Source: Gari tellinella (Eukaryota > Mollusca > Bivalvia > Cardiida > Psammobiidae). Taken from it: a stretch of DNA of 64,000 bases. A program made the translations under genes and the position numbers. How positions within the stretch are numbered: position 1 is the stretch's first letter; every line of letters starts with the position of its first letter. The stretch lies in the NCBI GenBank assembly GCA_922989275.2, contig OV277863.1, positions 45,986,999 through 46,050,998 on the forward strand. Direction: 5' to 3'. Below the pieces are notes generated by a model. That model saw only the letters and a list, made by a program, of their open reading frames with translations. It searched no databases and was not told the origin of the DNA. Positions 1-9,659 of the stretch are shown one piece after another.

Positions 1-203
1 CAAACGCAAATCACTAAAACGTAGAAAAGAACAACTTTTTGACAATTCTGATTATTCTTGTTTATCTTGGTGGCTAACAGTTTGGAGCCTGATCAGACGC
101 CGGGTTACCCGGCGTCTGATCTGGCTCCAAACTGTTTGCACTGCAAATAGTAGTTTTAGCGTAAACGCGTTTATTGGGAAAGAATAACACATTCTCCACT
201 GTA
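1..203 (+). mobile_element. Family A MITE, left end cut by window edge
   Basis: Matches the family A layout from inside the left arm through the central palindrome (GACGCCGGG/CCCGGCGTC) to the right end TTCTCCACTGTA at 203. The left terminus lies outside the window. It closely resembles the complete copies at 10438 and 62343, so it is a fairly young copy. Confidence 0.9.
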
Positions 204-798
204 ATTGTCTTGTATGGGGAAGAGTGGAACTCATTGTTGTAAGGAGGGGATCGTTCTTCGGAGGGTCGATGTAGGGAGTGAGCACTGTTTATTGCAATGT
301 GTTTGCGTTTAGTTTCGTTTAACCCGTAACCTCATAGCTTGGTTTTAGTTTTGAAGACAGGCGGATACCTACGGCGCATCTTGCTTAACTTTCAGTCTGA
401 TTTAACCTGTCATCTGCTTTGATATAGACACTATTTTTATGGTACATATTCATGACTGGATAAAATAGAACTATATTATACAGTGGATACATAATTTAAA
501 TGCGTAAAAAGTCGTATTTATGGAGTAATAGGTTAACATTTCCCTCACTTGTACGAGTGCTCTATACAGGCAGGAAAGTCAAGGAGTGCTCTTCTCTTTA
601 GAGATTTCATCTACCTGTGTATTCCATTAGGATTTAATTGCACAAAAAACTATCAAAACATGAAAGTAAACAGAAACTAAAAAAATGAGAGAACTCCAAC
701 AGGTGCACATCGTGCTGTCTGTACTCGGAGATAACAGGTAAAACTTCCAAGGTAACATTCATCGTTTTAATTTATCATACTTAAGTATGCTTTTTATC
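204..798. other. Unassigned stretch, possible 3' UTR side
   Basis: No coding segment or MITE core is seen. If the minus-strand exon ending at 799 is real, its 3' UTR runs into this stretch; an ATTAAA-type poly(A) signal (minus strand) sits near 768..773. Confidence 0.3.
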
Positions 799-947
799 TT
801 AAGAACCGTCAAACATATGCTTAGCAGCCATTCTTTGAATAATAGCGATCTTTCTAAGCTGATTGACACCAGTAACATCAATTGAACAATTCCAGTTCGA
901 ATGAACCAATTTGCTCTCAGTGGATTCTTCACTGCTTATAACATTAA
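799..947 (-). CDS. Possible terminal coding exon, unrecognised protein
   Basis: Reading the minus strand, a pyrimidine-rich run ending in TTTCAG (acceptor at 948..950) is followed by an open segment of 48 codons and a TAA at 799..801. It opens with two leftover bases, so the intron before it is phase 1. The peptide has an acidic start (S4-S5-E6-E7), a Trp-Asn-Cys at residues 18-20 and a basic amphipathic helix-like tail (about residues 28-46). The phase matches the donor of the LDLa-like exon at 7991..8098, which is also minus strand, so both could belong to one gene with a repeat-filled intron of about 7 kb. I do not recognise the family. It could be a chance open stretch; the acceptor and the protein-like composition are the only support. 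Confidence 0.38.
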
Positions 948-954
948 CTGAAAT

Positions 955-1110
955 AGTACATGTTTTAATCTAAGGGGTGCCTGGTGTAATTTTCAGTTTC
1001 GTTTTGTTTTATATTGAAATTCCTATCTTCAAACATTGTATACTCTGATCATAATATACACAGTTTACCTATGTCCTATGTACAGGACCATGCGCACAAG
1101 GGTTAAGACT
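955..1110 (-). repeat. Family M MITE, degraded
   Basis: Carries the family M motif AAGGGGTGCCTGGT, then TATATTGAAATTCCTAT-like sequence and a decayed core (AACATTGTATACTCTGATCA), and ends near CACAAGGGTTAA. The same order is seen in the better copy at 39385..39586. Confidence 0.6.
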
Positions 1111-1140
1111 TTCCATATTCTGACTATTTAGGGCTGTTTT

Positions 1141-1875
1141 TCCCGTCGAAGACGGGAATGTTTTCTCTTTTAACCTCCTTGTTGAAACGATTTAACAAAT
1201 CAGAAATGATCAGAAATCTTGATTAATGAACGCTTGCTTGAACTGCAGCACTCTCATTGGCCAATAGGCCGAAATTGGCTAGAGGTCAGAGACCACAAAA
1301 ACATTTTCCATAGACCTCAATTATAACGTTCAAGGCTGTGTTGACCAAATTGGAACATACATTTTAAGCACGGGATTATACACTGGGTCAACTTGTGTAT
1401 AATTCCTGTATTAAGTTTATATAATGAATAGTGTTCACTCCCAAAATAAACTTTAACGACTTTTCCGACGGAATATCTTTTTTAAAGATATTTCTTGTTA
1501 ACAATGTAATGTAAAATGAAAAGATCCTCATATGGGAGCCCTCTGATCTTGGTCTAAATGTTCTGCGTAGGACAAGTGCAAACACTTACACCAGTTGTAG
1601 ATAACTCGTATACGCACCACCATGGATGTATTAATTAAGACAGGTAATTGCTTATTGCAGAATTTCCTTATAAAATCATATATCGACCTATATTTAAAAC
1701 AAACAATACATGGTTTAGTGACGCATGTTTGACGGTGTAAAATATTGGGGTATTCAAGAAAAGACCGAAACCAACACTTGTGTTTAGTGGCCTTCATATC
1801 GAAGAGAGTAGTATGTATAATTATTTATTACATACCAACAGATGATTTATAGAGATTTCTCAGTTAGATAAATTT
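1141..1875. other. Unassigned non-coding stretch
   Basis: No MITE terminus, coding exon or tandem repeat was found. Short open frames here lack splice borders and protein-like composition. A small inverted motif TTGGCCAATAGGCC lies near 1258. Confidence 0.4.
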
Positions 1876-1940
1876 GATATCATCACCGTTGATATCGTCA
1901 CTAGTGATGATATCACTTTTTGTGACGTCACGTCATAATA
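1876..1940. repeat. Small GATATC-rich palindromes with CRE-like site
   Basis: TGATATCATCAC near 1876 is repeated inverted as GTGATGATATCA near 1907, and is followed by TGTGACGTCACG with a perfect TGACGTCA. It could form a hairpin or bind CREB/ATF-type factors, but nothing nearby shows use as a promoter. Confidence 0.45.
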
Positions 1941-2017
1941 TATTTAGTGACGTCGCGCATAAACAATTAATTGTGTGTGTTATTCTGTAAAAACCAATAA
2001 AATGTAGGTAGTACATA

Positions 2018-2156
2018 GACTAATCAATTTCTTTGAATAGATATGAAAAATGTATCACTCGAATGGGTTGTTATCTGGTTAAATAACTCGTCCTGCCAGA
2101 TAACAACCCATCCTCGTGATATATTTTTCATATCAATCCAAAGGAATTGATTATCC
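2018..2156. repeat. Foldback element with about 60-bp arms
   Basis: The left arm (from AATCAATTTCTTTGAATA) and the right arm (ending TCCAAAGGAATTGATT) are near-complementary over about 60 bases, with only a short loop around TAAATAACTCG. The innermost stem contains GGGTTGTTATCTGG / CCAGATAACAACCC. It lacks the CAAACAG core of the main MITE families and is probably a different terminal-inverted-repeat element. Confidence 0.75.
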
Positions 2157-2296
2157 TCCATATATATGTTTCTGCTTGATTTAGTTAAGGTATTTTAATG
2201 GCAATTGGTCATAAAAATAACACTTTTAATTGAAAGATCCAAACGTAAATGAAAGATATATAATTATAAATGTTTGGAACTCTTCAATTAATGCTG

Positions 2297-3034
2297 TCAT
2301 GGGCACAATTTTATTTCATGTTTTCGCAATTCTTTTTTAATGAATCTTTCATATTCGGTGTTACAAACAAATGAATATCTGTGGTCAGTTATGACCAAAA
2401 TATGCTCATAGCCACCCCTGGACTTCTCTAAGGAGAGAAAGTCCATACAGACCAGCTCCATGGGTCTGGATGTAGGGATGGGGACCATCTCAGCTAACTG
2501 AAAGGGTTTCTTCCTGCGAATGCAGCGCCCACAGTGTTCTACCCTGGCATTGACATCCTTTTCAAGGCCAGGCCAGTAGAACCTTTGCCTAGCAAGCCAA
2601 AGGGTCTTTTCTTTACCGGGGTGCCCAATATCGTCATGGATACCCTTCAAGGCTGTACCCCGGAAAGATTCAGGGAGGACTAACTGTTTGACAGTTTCCC
2701 CATTCAGCGACGAGGTTCTATAGAGAATGTCATCGTCTAGAGAAAGACGATTCCATTCTCTAAGGAGTTTCTGAACTTCAGGTAACCCCTTCCCCAGATT
2801 TCTCCCTCTGGGGCGAGAACCACGTTGCAAATGGGAAATAACCCTAGCAATAGCTCTGTCCTGACTATGTTCGAATTTCCAGTCGACATTGAGACTTGTG
2901 TGCTGACCCATACCCTCCCCGGCCGAAGGAGGAGAATGAGTAGTGGCAACAGTGTCTGCCAAGGGAATGTCAGCAGTGACAGCATGGCATGGCGTCTGGA
3001 CAGACCTGTCTAGATAGGCCATCAGCATCAGCAT
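2297..3034 (-). pseudogene. Gypsy-type integrase, zinc finger and truncated core
   Basis: A 245-codon open frame in a different frame from the RT/RNase H. It contains the HHCC zinc-binding module (HDDIGHPG, then RFYWPGLEKDV, then two cysteines in EHCGRC) and the first two acidic residues of the DDE core (CMDFLSLE, VITDH). After the second Asp the homology stops and an unrelated tail follows, so the third catalytic residue and the C-terminus are absent. The linker before the finger (LLREWNRLSLDDDILYR) is typical of gypsy pol. The ATG at 3034 is incidental, because the protein would be cut from a polyprotein. Confidence 0.85.
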
Positions 3035-4042
3035 TAAGCTTGCCTGGTCGGTAAGAGATAGTGAAATGGTAGTTAGCCAAAGCAGCTACCCACCGATGAC
3101 CTGTGGCGTCAAGCTTAGCTGATGTGAGAACATATGTAAGTGGGTTGTTGTCCGTAACAACACTGAAAGTATTACCACAAAGGTAATCATGAAATTTTTC
3201 AGTGACTGCCCACTTCAGAGCTAGAAATTCCAGTTTATGGGCTGGATATTACTTTTCACTAGGTCTAAGTCCTCGGCTTGCGTAAGCAACTACCCGCTCT
3301 GCCCCGTCCTGGACCTGATAAAGGACTGCACCTAAACCGGTGCCGCTACTATCAGTATGCAGAATAAAAGGAAGAGAATAATCTGCATAGGCCAGAACAG
3401 GAGCAGAGGTGAGCTTTTCGATAATAGTATCAAAAGCTAACTGTTGGGCATCACCCCAAATCCAAACTGTGGGACTTTTGGACTTTTTGGACTTGGATTT
3501 GGGCTTCCTTCCTGAAGTGCAGTGATCTATAAGAAGAGAGTTAAGAGGCTCCACAATGGTGGAAAAGTGAGAGATAAAGCGCCTGTAATAACCTGCAAAG
3601 CCAAGGAATTGACGTACTTCCTTGACATATTTAAGTACTTGCCAGGACTTTATAGCAGAAACTTTCTCAGGATCGGTATGAACACCGTCCTTAGAAATAA
3701 GGTGTCCAAGATAGGTCACTGACTCCATGAAAAGTTGACACTTAGACGGTTTGAGCTTGAGACCATGCACAGCAAGCCTGTGAAAAACAGCTTCAAGACG
3801 CTCAAGATGACCTTCAAACGTCTTGGAAAAGATTAGAATGTCGTCTAAGAAGACAAGACAGTCTCGGAGATGTAAATCACCCATACAGCGTTCCGTAAGC
3901 CTTTGGAAAGTGGCGGGAGCGTTGGTAAGACCAAAGCCGAGCCTGTTCCACTCGTAAAAACCGAGGTTGCCTACACACTAAATGCTGTCTTGGGTTTATC
4001 CTCCTCCTCAACTTCAACATTCCAATACCCAGAACGAAGAGG
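2390..4042 (-). mobile_element. Ty3/gypsy retrotransposon fragment
   Basis: Read on the minus strand, the order is reverse transcriptase palm, RNase H, integrase zinc finger and start of the integrase core: the Ty3/gypsy pol order. No LTR, gag or protease is visible. The upstream edge falls inside the RT (near 4042) and abuts a family C MITE end; the downstream edge falls inside the integrase. A frame break near 3977, a stop at 3249 and a frame change near 3030 make it a dead fossil. Confidence 0.9.
3249..4042 (-). pseudogene. Gypsy-type reverse transcriptase / RNase H, broken
   Basis: The longest open part (3884 down to 3249, 211 codons) carries the RT active-site motif FLDDILIFS at residues 12-20, the downstream LGHLISKDG segment, the QFLGFAGYYRRFI connection motif, and an RNase H start HTDSSGTGLGAVL near residues 174-188. 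Upstream, to about 4042, the conserved SGYW segment and the NAPATFQ segment are present but in another frame, offset by an extra TA near 3977. A TAA at 3249..3251 interrupts RNase H; homology continues past it (TDNNPLTYVL, then RPGKLNADADGLSR) to about 3000. The RT fingers and everything N-terminal are missing. In an intact element this enzyme copies the element RNA to DNA in the cytoplasm. Confidence 0.9.
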
Positions 4043-4125
4043 CTACCTCTTCACTGCTATGACGTCATCACTTTTAAACAATTGCCGTCTGCTTTTATTT
4101 GCTTGATTTAGATGTGAGGATTTTT
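4043..4125 (+). repeat. Family C MITE left-end fragment
   Basis: CACTGCTATGACGTCATCAC followed by AACAATTGCCGTCTGCTTTTATT matches the first 70 bases or so of family C (compare 40443). The core and right end are missing. It abuts the truncated edge of the gypsy fragment. Confidence 0.65.
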
Positions 4126-4255
4126 GACTTTTAATAGTAGTAATAATAACAGTTGTAGTAGTAGAAATAGTAATAACACATATAACAATAATAAAAACAA
4201 TGATATCATTACCAATAATTACCATTATTATCATTATTACTAATAATGACTGGTT
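4125..4255. repeat. Degenerate TAA/TAG trinucleotide repeat
   Basis: Low-complexity run of AATAATAAC, GTAGTAGTAG and ATTATTATCATTATTAC units. The open frame across it is a composition artefact. Confidence 0.7.
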
Positions 4256-4406
4256 ATGTTTAGCCAATAAATACCTGTACCCATGACCTCCACATGACTA
4301 ATGAACAATTAGACCTGTGTTACACGACCTCTTAATGAATATTCCTGGTAATATTTACAAATTCTTGACAGCTTATTTCAAGCAAACCCTTTTCCGGATG
4401 CCCCTA

Positions 4407-4621
4407 CGTGAACAGGGCTACCATTCCTCCGGATTTTTCCAATATGTTTGAACATTTATCCTAGAAGATTGTAGCTTGAAGCAGGCTGAAAATAAAGCAG
4501 AATGTGCCTTCAGGCACATTCTGCGTTACTTACAACCAGCTTCAAGTAATTATGCTTGAACAATGGAAAAAATGGAAATCTTAGGATTTTTCAAGATAAA
4601 CTTATGACAGCCCTGCGTGAA
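4407..4621. mobile_element. Family F MITE with 6-bp target duplication
   Basis: The element runs from CAGGGCTACCATTCC (4413) to TGACAGCCCTG (4615). It is flanked by CGTGAA on both sides (4407..4412 and 4616..4621). The centre is a hairpin with GCAGAATGTGCC / GGCACATTCTGC stems. The perfect 6-bp duplication fixes the ends. Confidence 0.88.
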
Positions 4622-4886
4622 TCTTCTGCATTTTTTTCCTTTTTTGTGGTCACCCCAAAGACAACAAATATATCATATTTAGCGGTGGCTAAATGCAAGC
4701 TTGACAGTCACTATATGCAACCGATCGTTAGCCAATACTAGTAAGACTCACCCACAGGTTAATAGGTACGGAATCTTGCTGATTAACACTTTTACCGCCA
4801 AAATGGAATCGTCTGCTTTAATACAATTATATACGCTATCGTTTCGATGACTGAATTCAAACAGTATAACTAGCATACCAATAAGA

Positions 4887-4962
4887 GTGTCAAACAGTTT
4901 GGATCCTAATCAGTCACTGCGTTACGCGGCGTCTGAACAGGATCAATTTTTTTGTGTGCAAA
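4887..4962. repeat. Family C-type core fragment
   Basis: GTGTCAAACAGTTTGGATCC ... GCGTTACGCGGCGTCTGA... GGATCAA is a decayed C-type central palindrome. The right arm is damaged and no termini are seen. Confidence 0.55.
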
Positions 4963-5411
4963 AGTCGACTGTATATGCCTATGGCGTTTATAAAAAGGAT
5001 TTAAGAAACAGCGTTCGAAGAAATCATTAGCGTTTGCCCATGGTGAATTCTTGGCTTAATCCCGCATTTAGCACCGGAACAATTTATTTTTCTCTATTCG
5101 TACTTAATCACTTTATCAGTACAATTGCTTAAGCACCAAATAAATTACACACCAGCAAAAAAGCGCGCACCTGTTGGTGATTATCCAGTCATGCATGTTG
5201 CATGCACGTCTTGCCCATGATTGCGTTCCATAATACGTCATATACTAGTAGATATTCCTATTTGTACATGGTTTGATTGCGATAATACTTCAAGAGCGGT
5301 TCAGGCGTTAAAGTCAATGGATACAAGTGAACCGGAATACGAGAAAAATATTTTCAACCGACACAAATTCGTGTAAAATAGATTTCTATCCTTGCAAACA
5401 GAGATCCAGAA

Positions 5412-5512
5412 AGATGACTGCTTAAAGCAAACTGAAAGTAAAGCAGAAGGCTCCTGAAGGAGATTTCTGCTTTACTTTCAGTTTGCTTTAAGCAACCACC
5501 TGTCAGCGAAGC
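5412..5512. repeat. E/F-class core hairpin
   Basis: GATGACTGCTTAAAGCAAAC and its inverted partner GTTTGCTTTAAGCAACCACC enclose matching GTAAAGCAGAAGGCTCC / GGAGATTTCTGCTTTAC arms. This is the central palindrome class shared by families E and F. Outer termini are not recognisable. Confidence 0.7.
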
Positions 5513-5590
5513 ATCTTATTTGGGTTTACGCTGTTTGTAATGCCAGTTAATGGTTACATTTTGACATGGTTACACATCGGTATAATATAA

Positions 5591-5958
5591 TACAGTGCTC
5601 CCTTTCTACAACGACATCTAAGGGGATACAACGATTGTGAATGTTGTTCGGAGGAACTTGTTATAGGGAGGGACAATTAAGACTTGGCTTACATGTGCAA
5701 ACAGTTTGAATCCAGATCAGACAACGTGTAACGCGGCGTATGATCTGGATTAAAGCTATTTGTCACTCGTCATTATATTTCTTTTGTCAAATTGTCCACT
5801 CATAAGTAATTTTGAGAAAGATAGCAGACGACAATTTTAAGCAGACGATATTGCAGCGGTGAAAGTGTAAGTCATAGTGGTATTGGTTTGGGGAACAGCG
5901 GCGTGGCTGTAGGGAGGGACTCCTTGTTGGGAGGCCCTTGTAGGAAGGGGACACTATA
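5591..5958 (-). mobile_element. Family B MITE, first of an abutting pair
   Basis: Starts TACAGTGCTCCC at 5591 and ends GGACACTATA at 5958. Internal landmarks read in the reverse of the 11288 copy: the core CTTGAATC...GATTCAAG-type palindrome is slightly decayed, and a GCAGACGATATTGCAG segment follows. It shares its final TA with the oppositely oriented copy at 5957. Confidence 0.88.
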
Positions 5959-6320
5959 CAGCGCTCCCTCTCTACAACGGCCCTCCCAACAACGACTCCC
6001 TCCTTACAACGACCCTTGCCGCTGTTCCCCAAACAAAACAATTATATGCCTTATACTTTCACTTTTGCAATATCGTCTGCTTAAAACTGTCGTCTGCTGT
6101 TTTTCTCAAAGTTACATAATATACATTTTGACAGAAAAAAACTGAAAGACGAGTGACAAACAGCTTGAATCCAGATCAGACGCCGCGTTACGCGGCGTCT
6201 GATCTGGATTCAAGATGCTTGCAAATGTAAGCCAATTTCCCTCCCTGTAACGACTCCCTCCGAACAACGCACATATTGTTTGTCTCCGATTGAGTGTCGT
6301 TGAAGAGAGGGAGCGCTGTA
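5957..6320 (+). mobile_element. Family B MITE, second of an abutting pair
   Basis: TACAGCGCTCCCTCTCTACA at the left and GAGGGAGCGCTGTA at the right end form long inverted ends. The core is a near-perfect palindrome (GACGCCGCG/CGCGGCGTC) flanked by CAAACAGC and its decayed partner. The shared TA at 5957..5958 suggests one copy inserted at the target duplication of the other. Confidence 0.9.
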
Positions 6321-6897
6321 TTTCATTATTGTACCTTTGGGGTCAATGGTTTGTCGAGGCTTGGGGGAAGGGGACGGGGATTATTACGTCGACTGTTTCT
6401 GAGTAGATACGTCCATGTACAAGTAATATTAGTCTTCTGTGCTTCTACGCTAGTTATACTGTAAGTTTGATTGGTTTTACATGCTATAGTGTGCCTCTCT
6501 CATAGCAACTTGGTTTGGTTACTAGTACCGAACATTCGTAATGGACAATTACGGTAGTTGCCTTGCACGTGTTTTACATATTTAAAACTTACGGAAACGC
6601 CATAATTACATAAGTCATTTAGCAGGTGTATAAAAGATCCGCTAAATTACTAGACATTAATAGAAGGTTCACTGAATTTGATTAATACAAGTAGCAGATG
6701 TAAGCAGTATAAAAGTAATTCAGATAGTTGAAAGCTCTTTCCAATTTACATGTACATATATACATGTACATAATGATTTCAGTCGTTACTGGTCGTTATA
6801 CAAATCACCAGCAGCAACATAAAAAAAACAACTTTTTTTTGAGAGGTCTTAGTAGCGACATTGTATCATGAGGCAAAGTATGGACAGGTCATGATCT
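6321..6897. other. Unassigned non-coding stretch
   Basis: No coding exon or MITE landmark is visible. A short TACATGTA-type palindromic run (ACATGTACATATATACATGTAC) lies near 6748, a simple-sequence motif. Confidence 0.4.
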
Positions 6898-7128
6898 TTA
6901 ACCCTTTCAACCCTACACCCTCTGTAGAGATTACTGATTACATATATGCAAACAGTGTATAACCTGATCAGAGGGCTCCTATAGGAGCCCTCTGATCAGG
7001 GTCTGCACTGTTTGATGTTTTCATTGATTTTTTTGTCATACCAAACATGCCACAGAAGACTGATTAAAAATAACTGTACTATAAGAGCCCAAAAGGAGAG
7101 ATATTAAGGGTTGAAAGGGGTAACTTAA
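6898..7128 (+). mobile_element. Family D MITE
   Basis: Begins TTAACCCTTTCAACCC and ends GGGTTGAAAGGGGTAACTTAA. The core AGAGGGCTCC TAT AGGAGCCCTCT sits between AAACAGTGTATAACC and GGGTCTGCACTGTTT. TTAA at both ends is piggyBac-like. The part right of the core differs from other D copies. Confidence 0.8.
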
Positions 7129-7208
7129 TTTGGATTCACTTTGTGATATCATATACCAAGCCCCAATGTTATAAAGAGTTTTAATTGAGTCTGAGGTCGT
7201 TCCCAAGC

Positions 7209-7254
7209 AATTTGATTGGTCAGATATGAGCTTTTGCTCAAATCTGACCAACCA
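7209..7254. repeat. Short inverted repeat
   Basis: TTTGATTGGTCAGATATGAG and CTCAAATCTGACCAACCAAA form a hairpin with 20-base arms and a loop of about six bases. No known element end matches it. Confidence 0.6.
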
Positions 7255-7477
7255 AAGGCTGTAGAACCCTATTTCGTACTAAATAGACAGCGTTGCCATA
7301 GTATCGTCTGCATAAAATGCCATCTTTGTATATTTATCAAACTAAGATTTACATGAGTTACTGTTAACTGAAGTGAGTGCCAAATAATAAGAATCCCCGG
7401 CATCTGGTTGACACTCACATCGATGTTTCTTCAGTCAAAATCTCTAAAATTTGAGAAATTAAAGTAGTTGACAAAGT

Positions 7478-7953
7478 GTAACTCATTGAGCCCTATCAAC
7501 GAGTATACTCGTCAGTGTACCTGTGAAGAGTTCGTTACCATCAGTGTACAGTGGAGAATTTGTTATTCTTTCCCGTTTAAACGCAAACGTACGCAAACGC
7601 AAAACACTAAAACGTAGAAAAGTACAACTTTTTTACAATTCTGATTATTCATGTTTATCTTGGTGGCAAACAGTTTGGAGCCTGATCAGACGCCGGGTTA
7701 CCCGGCGTCTGATCTGGCTCCAAACTGTTTGCAGTGAAAATAATAGTTTTAGCGTAAACGCGTTTATTGGGAAAGAATAACGTTTTCTCCACTGTACATG
7801 TATACCCAGATCAGCTCTCTGATCAGGATCGACACTGTTTGTCATTTTGCAATAACTTTAAAAAAAAACGAAACCTTTAGTAGTTTAAAACCGGCCTAAA
7901 CTACATTGGAAACTGGACTTGTCCAATTAAAGTTTCAAGGGTTAATGAATTAA
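7478..7953 (+). mobile_element. Family D MITE interrupted by a family A copy
   Basis: The left part (AACTCATTGAGCCC, CGAGTATACTCG, AGTGTACCTGTGAAGAG) lies before 7547. The core and right part (CAGATCAGCTCTCTGATCAGG, GACACTGTTTGTCATTTTGC, and the AAGTTTCA...TTAA end) lie after 7796. The D copy is therefore older than the A copy inside it. Confidence 0.75.
7547..7796 (+). mobile_element. Family A MITE, full length, nested in D
   Basis: 250 bp from TACAGTGGAGAA to TTCTCCACTGTA with the perfect GACGCCGGGTTACCCGGCGTC core. Left arm has GTTTAAACGCAAACGTACGC, right arm GCGTAAACGCGTTTATTGGG. It sits inside family D sequence. Confidence 0.95.
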
Positions 7954-7990
7954 AAGGACGCTACTATCGAGACAATGTGAGTGTACGTAC

Positions 7991-8098
7991 CTTCGTCATA
8001 TTTACCATCCGGGCAATCATTTCTGCCGTTAAATCTTTTATTGCTGGGGACACATGTTCCGTCTGAACACCTTGTCTCATTGCAGAAACACCACACAT
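7991..8098 (-). CDS. LDL-receptor class A-like exon (phase 1-1)
   Basis: On the minus strand, TTTATTTCAG (acceptor at 8099..8101) precedes a 108-base open exon that ends GACGAAG, followed by the donor GTACGT. Two bases precede the first full codon and one follows the last, so both introns are phase 1, the usual arrangement for LDLa module exons. The 35 full codons show cysteines at 3, 5, 10, 15 and 28, the CSDGTC spacing, and the acidic calcium-site run DCPDGKYDE (residues 27-35) that marks LDLa repeats. The position normally holding the fourth cysteine is Phe22 (KRFNG instead of RCDG), so the fold may be altered, or this is a divergent repeat. LDLa modules bind ligands outside the cell in receptors and secreted proteases. 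The rest of the protein is not found; 799..947 is a phase-compatible candidate for a downstream exon. Confidence 0.65.
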
Positions 8099-8266
8099 CT
8101 GAAATAAACAATTACATGTAGTTGGTTATTAGTGTTTTTCTTCTGACCGGCCAAAGCTAAATTTAGATTGGAACATTCTAAAATTTTAAAGGGGACGATC
8201 ACCGTACTCGTTGATTTCCGTAAAGCCAGCCAGGGATACGGAAAGCTGTATTTATTGTGCGTAATG

Positions 8267-8425
8267 TACAGTAGAGAAGACATTATTATTTCCCGAATAA
8301 ACGCAAACACAATGCACAAAACTGTAGAAAATGTAAGCCAATTTCCCTCCCTATAATAACTTCATCCGAACAACACACACAGTCTTTGTCTCCCATTGGT
8401 GATGGTGTAGAGAGGGGGCACTGTA
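8267..8425. mobile_element. Chimeric A-left / B-right element
   Basis: Starts TACAGTAGAGAAGACATTAT and TTTCCCGAATAAACGCAAAC (family A arm), continues to CTGTAGAAAATG, then switches to AAGCCAATTTCCCTCCCTAT and ends GTAGAGAGGGGGCACTGTA (family B right arm). Both halves lack the palindromic core. Both ends are TA-type but belong to different families. Confidence 0.75.
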
Positions 8426-8649
8426 CCAGCCTTTCGACCAGATTGCACTTAGTGAAGGGGAAATTTAATGTAAAGTAAAATTCTATTTAAGGAGCATTAT
8501 AATTTATTTTTTTTCCTGTAAGAGACAACGTGTCTTAAAACAGTTTGAACAAAAAATAAAATTGAATTGATATGTTTTTAAATCGACACCAAAACACAAT
8601 TTTATTTAAATAAATAAATTAAAAACATAAAAATTCTTGACTATTGCTT

Positions 8650-8825
8650 TTTATCAAACAGTTTGAGACACAATGAGTAAACGGGTTACCCGGCGCCTGT
8701 TCAGGCTGTGACTGATTGTCACTCAAGTAAAAATAATTCTTTTGGCTTTTAAAACAGCTGCAGTTTTCTACATTTTATTGTAGTTCGTTTGCTCATATTT
8801 TCTTTTAAGTAGGAAATAATAAGGT
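8650..8825 (-). repeat. Degraded family A-like element
   Basis: A core remnant GGGTTACCCGGCGCCTG lies between CAAACAGTTTGAGAC and a damaged right arm; further right, CTACATTTTATTG and GTTCGTTTGC resemble the family A arm. Termini have decayed. Confidence 0.5.
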
Positions 8826-8839
8826 ATTTACTTCCGTAT

Positions 8840-9646
8840 TGCATTAAACATAACTTTTGTCCTGCAGTTACGTTACTGCATTGAACATAATTTCTGACCT
8901 GCATTTATGTAACTGCATTAAACATAACTTTTGTCCTGCATTTATGTTACTGCATTTTAAACATTACTCCTGTCCTGCATTATGTTACTGCATTAAACAT
9001 TACTTCTGTCCTGCATTTATGTTACTGCATTCAACATAACTACTGTCCTGCATTTATGATACTGCACTAAATATTACTCCTGTCCTGCATTTATGTTACT
9101 GCGTTAAACATAACTTTTGTCCTGCATTTATGTTACTGCATTAAACATTACTTCTATCCTGCATTTATGTTACTGAATTAAACATAACTTCTGTCCTGCA
9201 TTTATGTTACTGCATTCAACATAACTACTGTCCTGTATTTATGTTACTGCATTCAACATAACTACTGTCCTGCATTTATGATACTGCACTAAACATTACT
9301 CCTGTCCTGCATTTATGTTACTGCGTTAAACATAACTTTTGTCCTGCATTTATGTTACTGCATTAAACATTACTTCTATCCTGCATTTATGTTACTGAAC
9401 TAAACATAACTTCTGTCCTGCATTTATGTTACTGCATTCAACATAACTACTGTCCTGTATTTATGATACTGCACTAAACATTACTCCTGTCCTGCATTTA
9501 TGTTACTGCGTTAAACATAACTTCTGTCCTGCATTTATGATACTTCACTAAACATAACTCCTGTCCTGCATTTATGTTACTGCGTTAAACATAACGTCTG
9601 TCCTGCAGTTAAGTTACTGCATTGAACATAACTTTTGTCTTGTATT
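8840..9646. repeat. 37-bp minisatellite with 185-bp higher-order period
   Basis: About 22 tandem units of roughly 37 bases, each built on CCTGCATTTATGTTACTGCA followed by a TTAAACATAACTTCTGT-like segment. Unit variants recur in order: the CATTCAACATAACTACTGT variant lies at 9028, 9213, 9250 and 9435. The 9028-9213 and 9250-9435 distances are both 185 bases (five units), so the array has grown by duplicating multi-unit blocks. The open frame inside is incidental. Confidence 0.93.
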
Positions 9647-9659
9647 AAAAAGTCATCTG

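Noticed and set aside
4043..4267. Ile/Val/Thr-rich open frame
   Set aside because: It lies in a TAA/TAG microsatellite and is a composition artefact.
8840..9646. CRISPR array
   Set aside because: Units are contiguous without unique spacers, and the context is an animal genome; it is a minisatellite.
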